Assembly: GCF_027942865.1 (NCBI RefSeq)
Contig: NC_134515.1
Location: 28,820,449-28,884,448 of the forward strand
Direction of reading: 5' to 3'
Length of the DNA stretch: 64,000 bases
Source of the DNA: Odontesthes bonariensis
Lineage: Eukaryota; Chordata; Actinopteri; Atheriniformes; Atherinopsidae
Below, piece after piece: positions 56,575 to 64,000 of this stretch. Positions within the stretch are counted from its first letter, which is position 1; every line of letters begins with the position of its first letter. The position numbers and the translations under genes are program-made. Below the pieces are notes generated by a model, which had not been told where the DNA came from, did not search any database, and saw only the letters and a list, made by a program, of their open reading frames with translations.

Positions 56575-59500
56575 ATGGCATCTGGAGCTCTGTTCCCCAG
56601 CATGGTTTCTGGCTCCCGCGGCTCCTCCAGCAAGTACCTGGTGGAGTTTCGGGCCGGGAAGATGACCATGAAGGGCAGCACGGTGACTCCTGACAAGCGT
56701 AAAGGTCAGGTCTACATCCAGCAGACCGACGACTCCCTCATCCACTTCTGCTGGAAGGATCGGACGACCGGAAACGTGGACGATGTAGGTGGCGCAGCCC
56801 GCTTGTTTTAGCAGCTGACGTGCAATGGGCTTTTTAAAAAAAAATTTATAACACTTTTCACGTTCCCATTTAGGACCTGATTATTTTCCCTGATGACTGT
56901 GAGTTCAAACGCGTTAACCAGTGCACCACCGGCCGAGTTTATGTGCTGAAGTTTAAAGCTGGCTCTAAAAGACTCTTCTTCTGGATTCAGGTATGCAGCT
57001 GCTCCTCACACAACCCTATTAGACCCTGTAATCGAACCACTTCTTTAGAATCGCATGATGTCTTTTATTCAAGCACCAAGGTGCATTTTAAATACTTAAA
57101 CCATTTATTTGAGTGTTTTGAGAGTATTTTGGTAAATGGGGCTGCACGGTCGCCTCACAGTAAGACGGTCCCTGGTTTGAATCCCGGCTGGGGCCTTTTC
57201 TCTGTAGAGTTTGCATGTTCTCCCCGTGTATGCGGTTCTTCTCTGAGTACTCCGGCTTCCTCCCACCCACCGAAAGCATGTATTTTATGTTAAGTGGTGT
57301 AAACTAGGAGTGAGTGTGAGCGTGTATGGTTGTGGGTCTCATTTGTGTCTGTGTGTACCTGTGATGGACTGGCGACCCATCCAGGGTGAACCCTGCCTTT
57401 CGCCCAATGACAGCTGGGATAGGCTCCAGCCTCCCCACAACCCTAAATTGGATTAAAGGGGAACTGCGGTATTTTCAACATTAAGCCTCTTTTCTGAGTC
57501 GTCTGCAATGTTTTAGAACCCCCCTCACCGCTTTTTTGATGTTTACTGCTGTCTCCGGTATTTGCCTAATTTTGATTCTTCTCAACCTGCTTCAGAATGG
57601 CAAGTCATGCGCATGTCCACAAAGGTCCGTTTTTGGCAGCTCGTTCATGCTCGCACTATTTTCTTAGCGGTGGCGGAGTAATATCAACGAACATCCAGTA
57701 CAAAATGTATAATAAAACACAACGGAAGCAACTTTTCGCCACGAAATTTGATATGGATTACCAGTGCACACCAGTAACCACTCCGGTGAGTTGTTTATTT
57801 TGAAAACGGACGTTTATTGTGCTTTTACGGACCTTTTTGGACATGCGCATGACTTGCCATTCTGAAGCAGGTTGAGAAGAATCAAAATTAGGCAAATACC
57901 GGAGACAGCAGTAAACATCAAAAAAGCGGTGAGGGGAGTTCTAAAACATTGCAGACGACTCAGAAAAGAGGCTTAATGTTGAAAATACCGGAGTTCCCCT
58001 TTAAGCGGGGATAGAAAACGGATGGATTTTGGTAAATGCGTCCCACCGTTTTGCTCTTCACAGCTTTTTATGTGCATTGAAACCAAATTTAGCTGAAATG
58101 TAATCGGTCTGTACTGCTTGGATTACAAACAGGCCATGAATGGAAAGCATTAACTCCTACAGCAAGTCTGTTTCTCCTCCAGATGCTACTTTTTACACAT
58201 GTCACTGCTAAACGCTTTGAAAACGCTTTGTATGATAAATGAGTGAACAGTTTCAGATAAAATATCTGCGTTGTTTGTTCTGATCCCAGGAGCCAAAGAG
58301 CGATAAGGATGACGAGTACTGCCGCAAAGTGAACGAGTACCTGAACAACCCGCCCATGCCTGGTGCTCTGGGCAGCGGTGGCAGTGGAGGACATGATCTG
58401 TCTGCACTGGGAGGTAAAGGCACCCATATTTTAACCCTGTCCTGAAAAGACTTTAATATCCCCACCTTACGCTGGGTTTCACCTGCTCTCTCTGCTTACG
58501 TGTGAAGGTGAGGGCGGTCTGCAGAGCCTTCTGGGTAACATGAGCCATAACCAGCTCATGCAGCTTATTGGACCAACAGGACTGGGAGGGATTGGTATGT
58601 AAATCCTTAATTGTGTCTACAAGCTGGTAAGCTGACAGTGTGGAAACATTTGAAGATGCCATCTTGTTGGGTCAGATTAATAATGTGTCTTCCTGAATGT
58701 CAGGTGGTCTCGGGGCGCTGGCTGGTCCAGGGTTGACCAACCTTTTGGGTGGCAGCAGCAGTGTTTCTGCAGCCAGCAACTCTACCACAAGGTAACATTT
58801 TTATATTTGTGTTGTTAAAGAAACTGTCTTCTTCAGTACCTGTTTGATCTATAAGGTTACTGCTTAATGATATGCTCCATATTGACTGAAAAATAATTTG
58901 TGACATTCAGGCATGTGGAAAAAAATAAGTGCAGCCTCTTGCAATTCTAAGGTTTCACATGTAGGACGTCATAAAGAAAAATCCTCTCATCTTGATTAAC
59001 TAATCATCAGCAGGTGTTTTGGCAGTTTGTGTGTTAACACAATGCAAAGGACGAAAGACATCAGCAATGATCTCAGAGAAGCAATTGTTGCTGCCCCTCA
59101 TCCTGGGAAGCGTCATAAGGCCATTTCCAAACTATTTCCATCATTCTACAGAGAGAAAGATTTGTCACACGTGGAAAACCACAAGTGGACATCCCAGCAA
59201 GTTCACACCGAGGTCAAACAGTGCAGTGCTCAGAGAAATGACAAAAAATAAGGAAGTACAGGGATTCATGTGTTAATGGAACAGCTCCCATCTACTTGAA
59301 TGCTCTTGCAAAGGCTTAGAGGCACTTTACACGGAAACGAAAACGGGTTAAAAACGCAAATTCTTTTTGCGGATGCACTATATCGTTTAGATGGTAACGG
59401 TGTTTTGGGGGCATGAAAACGCAAAAAAGTGAAACCGCCCTCCGGAGTGGAATTCTTAAACGCTCCACTGTCGCGCCACCGTGTAAAGGATGAAAACGCA

Positions 59501-61688
59501 AAACTGCGTTTCTCGTCACATAGAAATGAGTAGAGAAGTGAAAGACTTGGTCTTGGTAGTGTTGCCACCTAGCCATCTGGCGTGTTTACTGCATCGATAA
59601 ATACGAAACGTCACACACTTTTGCGTTTCCGTATGCGCGCAGATTTTCACCCTAAAACGCTCGTCTAAATGCAGATTTAAAAGTGCAAACGAAACGCCAC
59701 TTTTGCGTTTTGGTTTCAGATCGTTTCCATGTAAAGGTAGCCTTATTACACAACCCGGTCACTCCGGTCGTCACAGGATTGTCGTCCAGCAGTGCCTACA
59801 CCACGCTTAAGACGATCCGGACTCTTTTCATGTGTCGCTCCACGATGGTGGAATGACCTTCTGAGTGCTACCAGAACAGGGGCGTCTCTGTCTAGCTTCA
59901 AGAAACTCTTGAAGACCCAGACCTATCCCAGCACTTACCCTGTACTTCCCTGCTCCCTCTACTGCATTTTATCTTTCTGTACTTCCATCTATATCTGCAC
60001 TCTCTCTCTACACTGTCACCTCTGGCAAAGTCTGACTCGTGGTTTCCTTCTATGTAGCTTATTGTTAGCATTGATGTTAGCTGTAATTTTATATCCTCAT
60101 TTGTAAGTCGCTTTGGATAAAAGCTTCTTAAATGCATAAACATAACATCTCAGCCCGCAGGCCTCAGTTAGCATGTTAAAGTTCATGACAGCACAATTAG
60201 AAAAAGACTGAACAAGTATGTTTGGAAGAGTTGCAGGAGAAAAAGCCTCTTCTCTCTTAAAAGAACATGGCAGAACAACTTAACTTTGAAAAGATGCAAC
60301 CACATGACTTCTGGGATGATATCTGATGTTTGGCAATGATACAGCGTCATGTTTGGCCAAAATCAAACCTCTCATACCAACTGTCAAGCATGGTGGAGGA
60401 GGGCTGATGATCTGGGCTTGTTTTTGCAGCCGCAGTTCCAAACACAGCTGCATATCTAGAAAATGACTGAAAAACAACAGACTCAGGGTGTTTAAATAAG
60501 CCAGTCAAAGTCCAGACCTTAATCCAACTGAAATGCTGTGTTGGGAACTTAAGAGAGCTGAGGGGATTGGGCCAAAATTAACCTCCACGAGAATGCGAGA
60601 AACTTACGACATACAGAAAACGATTACTTCAAGTTATTGCTGCTTGAAGTGTTTTTTCTGAAACTGTTGAGTCATGGGGTGTAGCTAGTTTTTCACACAC
60701 TGCTTCCTCACCTTGTTTTAGTTTAGAATATGTAATGACGCGGTGAAATATGTGCTCTTGGTCATCAGAGGTTGAATTTACTGCTCCTATTTATAAATTC
60801 TTAAATGGGATTTGGTATTTAGCTAAAAAGCTTCTTTTTTTAGTTCAATATTTACCAGCTAATATCTGTGCAGATTATCGCCAAGCTGCATGCAGCTAAC
60901 CTTAGCACGATGGGCTTATCAGTCTATAACCTGACTGAAAACAGAAAATGGTCATTAAAATGGCCCAAAGTGATGCTCAGTCAAACTAAGACGGAGAAAA
61001 GGGGATGAGAATCTTAACACTGGAGAATCTGCAGCCAGACAGCATTTCACAGTCGGAATAGTTGAAGAATTCTCACATCGGCTTGTCTTGCATCAGTTGT
61101 TCATTCCACCATTTACTGAACGCATTAAATGAAATCAAATTGAATGTAAAAAGGACTTTCTTTATTTCCCCTCTTTCCTCTCAGTCCGTCCACGGCTGTC
61201 ACACCCACCTCCACCACTGCTGCCAGCCGGCTCGGCTCCTCACAGGTGCCCACCACTCCCATCACTCCCTCGGCCACCACAGCGGCCTCCCCTACAGCCA
61301 CCACTCCCTCCACCCCTGCTGTGTCCTCCCTGGCAGCCGCGGCGGCAGCAAACCCCACGCAGCCCATCCAGCTGAGAGACCTGCAGAGCATCTTGGCCAC
61401 TATGAACGTACCTGCTAGCGGCCAGGGAGGTGAGGAGGTGGACACAGAACACGGCAACAGGACAAAAACCACATAATGAAAACTTTATTACAGAGAATGG
61501 ATGATCGGGTCTAATTGGAGGGATTTTGAACTAATTATACCGCAAATAGCAAACAGCTTTGTCACAGGGTCCATGATGCTGCTTAATTTGAACACAACAG
61601 GATTAGTTTGTGGCAGAATCAAGAACCCTCTGAGAGTGATGCAATGTGTCATTGCTTTGATTTCATTTTACTCTGCGCTGAACAGGTC

Positions 61689-61726
<38 letters not shown>

Positions 61727-63995
61727 TCACTCATGGTCCAACTCCTCTTAATGGACACACTGAATCAGTATATGATCAGGAGCTGAGGGAAGTTTCATTG
61801 GGTTAAACTGTGGTCACCTGAGTGCTTTTGTCATTACATGTAAGGCCTTTTCAGACCCTCTGAGCAATGGTTTCTTAGAAATTTTTTTAAAAAGACATCA
61901 AAGGGCAACAATTTAAGCTGCTCGATCCTGACGCAAGGAAGAGCTGCCATAATAATAAGGTAGCCAAATCGACCAAGAAAGCCTAGAAGTTGCAAAGGAC
62001 CGGACGTAAGTGAGATGATGGCTCCATCATGGGGAAAAGTATTGACTCTGTTTTTCAAAAGAGACATTTTAAACTTTCTTTGAGTCAATTAGTGCCAGGG
62101 ATGTTTTGGAGCCAGCACCTAGTGGCTGTTGGTGGTATTGCACTCTAACTCAACACAACACTTCCTCATGAGGCTTCAGTTAGCTGAAGGAAAAAGCAGA
62201 GTTGAATATTTAAAGTGCATCTCCGCAAAGATGTTGGAAATTTAAACTAGAGAAAGAAAACATTTACCTTTTAAAAATGCTGCTAGCACAGCATCTACTA
62301 TGACAACAAAGTAACTTTCAAAAGCCTCATGTTGAAAAGCATCGTGGTAATTTATCCATATGTCTCACCACAGACTCGCATTCAAAAACAGCATCTGGTG
62401 GGAAGCAAAACCTTTTTTTTTAAAATTTGAATGAACCAGTGAGTGTATGTTTCCCGCAGTGGACCTCGCCAGCGTCCTGACACCTGAGGTCATGGCTCCC
62501 ATCCTGGCCAATCCAGAGGTGCAGCAGAGGTTGATGCCCTATCTGCCTTCTGGAGAGTCCCTGCTTCAGAGCTCAGAGGAGCTCCAAAACACTCTCAGCT
62601 CGCCTCAGTTTCAGCAGGTGTGCCGTTTTCCTTACTGTGTTACTTGAAAACAAGGGAGCTGATCTTATAACCACGCAAATAGATCTTGGATTTCATTCCC
62701 AGTTTGGCCCTAAACTTGATGTTCAGTTGCAAAAACGGCACAAAAGGGCAAATGAAAAGCTGTGTTTGCCAGGAGTTTAGTCACAGTGTAGTTTATATTT
62801 AACATCTTTGTTGGTTTTTTGGCCCTCTCTCTGCAGGCTATGAGCATGTTCAGCAGCGCCCTGGCGTCCGGGCAGTTAGGTCCTCTAATGAACCAGTTTG
62901 GCCTCCCAGCAGAAGCCGTTGATGCGGCCAACAAAGGAGGTCAGTGTTTTCTCGAGACACACACACACACACAGTAACTGTGTGTCATCACTGCGAAATA
63001 TTGTTTTCATTTTTTGGCATCTAGAAAACCCAAAGTGACATTACTTGTCAGCAGTACTAACAGCAAGTACATGTTTGCTTATTTTCTTTTTTGTTACAAT
63101 TTACGATTCTATGTTCTCACTTGTAGTTCAGCTGGGTTGAAAGAGGAAAACTGAAATTCTTTTACTCACTCCATTACAGTCACACGTGATAAAATGTGAT
63201 ATACTTTAATCTTCAACTATTCGGGACTATAAAACCAAATCCTGCACAACCCAACTGACACTTTCAAATGCATACTCACTAGTGTCCAGATCGCTGTATA
63301 ATCTCCAATAATTGAGCACTGACAATGATATTGTGCCTGCATTATTTTTGATAGTTTTAAGGCGACCAGTGGAGTTTCTCACTTTCACTCACTGAGTGGA
63401 TCCTTGAGGCCAAACAAGCATTTTTAAATTTTACCCCTTTATAGTTTTCCTCCTGCTGTATGAACCCATTTAATGGCACATTGCTGTCACCTGCTGGTAA
63501 ATGGTTTGAAATTACGAGCAAGTAGGGCAGATAAAAAAATAAGACGCCACAGGCTACTTTTAAGGACATTTTAACACAAAAAAAAAATACAACTGAAATT
63601 GAATTCAGTTTCCAGGTGAAGGTATAGAAGAGTCTGTTTCATGGTGTACCAAGGTGGTCCTTAATCACCTTGGCCCCATCCCCATTTCTACCCCCTCCCC
63701 TCTTCTTTCCTCTATTCCCTAGCCCCATCTCCTTTTTGTAAAGCGACCTTGGGTTACTTGAAAGGCGCTATATAAAACCAAGTCATTATTATTATGTGCA
63801 CTGTATGACAGTTTGACACCCCAGCGTGGAACTACTTGGTACAATAGATGAGAATGAAAACGTTTTGTTTTTTCCCCCATATCTCCTGCAGATGTGGAAG
63901 CTTTTGCCAAAGCCATGGAGACTGAGTCAAAGTCGGACCAGGACAGTGACGCCAAAGACAAGAAAGACGACGATGAAGACATGAGTTTGGACTGA
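56575..63995 (+). CDS. adrm1: proteasomal ubiquitin receptor ADRM1 (Rpn13)
   Basis: Coding exons: 56575-56784, 56874-56990, 58290-58413, 58508-58594, 58704-58791, 61185-61429, 62460-62617, 62837-62939, 63892-63995. They total 1236 nt, 411 aa, close to the human length of about 407. The N-terminal Pru domain (about residues 15-130: [52 protein letters not shown]) binds ubiquitin and docks on Rpn2 of the 19S particle. A Gly-rich and Ser/Thr/Ala-rich linker follows, then the DEUBAD region (about 260-385: [32 protein letters not shown]), which activates the deubiquitinase UCHL5. The tail is acidic and ends EDMSLD. The first exon carries a short 5'-UTR after the acceptor at 56537. The stop is 5 bases from the window end. 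Introns 3 and 6 are swollen by nested transposons. Confidence 0.97.
57130..58030. repeat. short interspersed repeat split by a TTAA element
   Basis: The family seen at 5.3-6.5 kb is present here as 57130-57452 plus 58005-58030. Words shared are GGCTGCACGG, GACTGGCGACC, GCTGGGATAGGCTCCAGCC and the end GATAGAAAACGGATGG. The interruption is exactly the element at 57457-58000 plus one TTAA. Confidence 0.8.
57457..58000. mobile_element. 544-bp palindromic TTAA element (foldback/MITE)
   Basis: Starts AGGGGAACTGCGG and ends CCGGAGTTCCCCT, with TTAA immediately outside at 57453-57456 and 58001-58004. Inverted arms of about 200 bases cover most of the element. Unmatched central sequence includes about 57645-57815. 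The termini match the 919-bp element at 2360-3278. No transposase is present. Confidence 0.88.
59277..60144 (+). mobile_element. LINE 3'-end fragment nested in the Tc1-like element, itself carrying an MITE
   Basis: The segment contains GCAGTGCCTACACCACGCTT, then GGTGGAATGACCTTC, then TTCAAGAAACTCTTGAAGAC, then the tail GTAAGTCGCTTTGGATAAAA. This is the 3' end of a widespread fish non-LTR element. Within it, 59319-59742 is an inverted-repeat element. Confidence 0.65.
59319..59742. mobile_element. MITE with ACTTTACACGGAAACG-type ends
   Basis: The left end has CTTTACACGGAAACG and the right end CGTTTCCATGTAAAGG. The interior is rich in AAAACGCAAA and its complement. CTTA occurs at both borders, compatible with a TTA duplication, but this is not decisive. 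It interrupts the LINE text between AAGGCT and TTACAC. Confidence 0.55.
61686..61722. repeat. (CA)n microsatellite in adrm1 intron 7
   Basis: About 16 CA units following TCACACG. No function assigned. A shorter (AC)n is at 62958-62974. Confidence 0.8.
63660..63800 (+). mobile_element. LINE 3' tail in the last adrm1 intron
   Basis: AAAGCGACCTTGGGTTACTT followed by GAAAGGCGCTATATAAA and (ATT)n is the conserved 3' tail of a fish non-LTR element. The C-rich text before it may be part of its 3'-UTR. It lies about 90 bases upstream of the last adrm1 exon. Confidence 0.65.
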
Positions 63996-64000
63996 GTGTT

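Larger units (their letters stand above)
58890..60710 (+). mobile_element. Tc1-like element interrupted by a LINE fragment, in adrm1 intron 6
   Basis: The left part, 58890-59276, follows a Tc1-like transposase start ([17 protein letters not shown], then a helix-turn-helix-like stretch). The right part, 60145-60710, resumes at the CCTCAGTTAGCATGTTAAAG passage, then TTAGAAAAAGACTGAACAAG, and ends CTAGTTTTTCACACACTGC. The family matches 41085-42230. Several frameshifts inactivate it. Confidence 0.75.

Noticed and set aside
59019-59276. Possible short gene resembling a transposase start
   Set aside because: It is the left part of a broken Tc1-like element; the frame is lost and the rest lies beyond a LINE insertion.
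61125-61472. Minus-strand Gly/Val-rich open frame opposite adrm1 exon 7
   Set aside because: Shadow of the Ser/Thr/Ala/Pro-rich linker of ADRM1 on the plus strand.

Overview
The window is animal nuclear DNA, almost certainly from a ray-finned (teleost) fish. Genes are split into many small exons with GT-AG introns. Introns and spacers are full of decayed Tc1-like, hAT, PIF/Harbinger-like and TTAA-flanked elements, non-LTR retrotransposon pieces and long AT/CA/GT/GATA microsatellites. The protein-coding genes match a gene set on human chromosome 20 (DNMT3B, SOGA1/MTCL2, OSBPL2, ADRM1). There are no prokaryotic features. I reconstructed five protein-coding genes exon by exon, using splice sites, reading phase and family motifs. 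The four large gene models and the small one all close in frame.

Layout. 1-9.5 kb is a repeat graveyard: a reverse-transcriptase fragment, a 919-bp palindromic TTAA element, a Tc1-like element broken by an hAT element that itself carries a foldback insert, and a further hAT copy. 9.6-28.9 kb, plus strand, is a DNMT3B-type DNA methyltransferase gene (23 coding exons, 1404 aa). 29.3-30.3 kb, minus strand, is a small KPWE-domain gene, tail-to-tail with the methyltransferase. 31.2-43.6 kb, minus strand, is a SOGA1/MTCL2-type coiled-coil gene (9 coding exons, 1209 aa). 45.9-54.5 kb, plus strand, is osbpl2 (13 coding exons, 467 aa), head-to-head with the SOGA gene. 55.3-64.0 kb, plus strand, is adrm1 (9 coding exons, 411 aa); its stop codon lies 5 bases before the window ends.

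The most interesting object is the methyltransferase. Its N-terminus is an EB1 (MAPRE)-type calponin-homology domain. This is followed by one 1730-nt exon that reads as a nearly complete but catalytically eroded hAT-type transposase: a CX2C-X16-HX5H finger, an RNase-H-like body, and a dimerisation motif cut at the exon end. Ordinary PWWP, ADD and methyltransferase domains follow. In human, MAPRE1 is the next-door neighbour of DNMT3B, which suggests how the EB1 part was acquired. I recall that zebrafish Dnmt3b-type paralogues have been described with an N-terminal CH domain. I do not know of a description of the transposase-derived middle.

The genes do not form an operon or a pathway. They act in chromatin (dnmt3b-like), probably peroxisomal import (KPWE protein), microtubule/Golgi organisation (SOGA), sterol transfer (osbpl2) and ubiquitin recognition at the proteasome (adrm1). 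Their adjacency reflects conserved synteny. All names come from sequence recognition without a database search.
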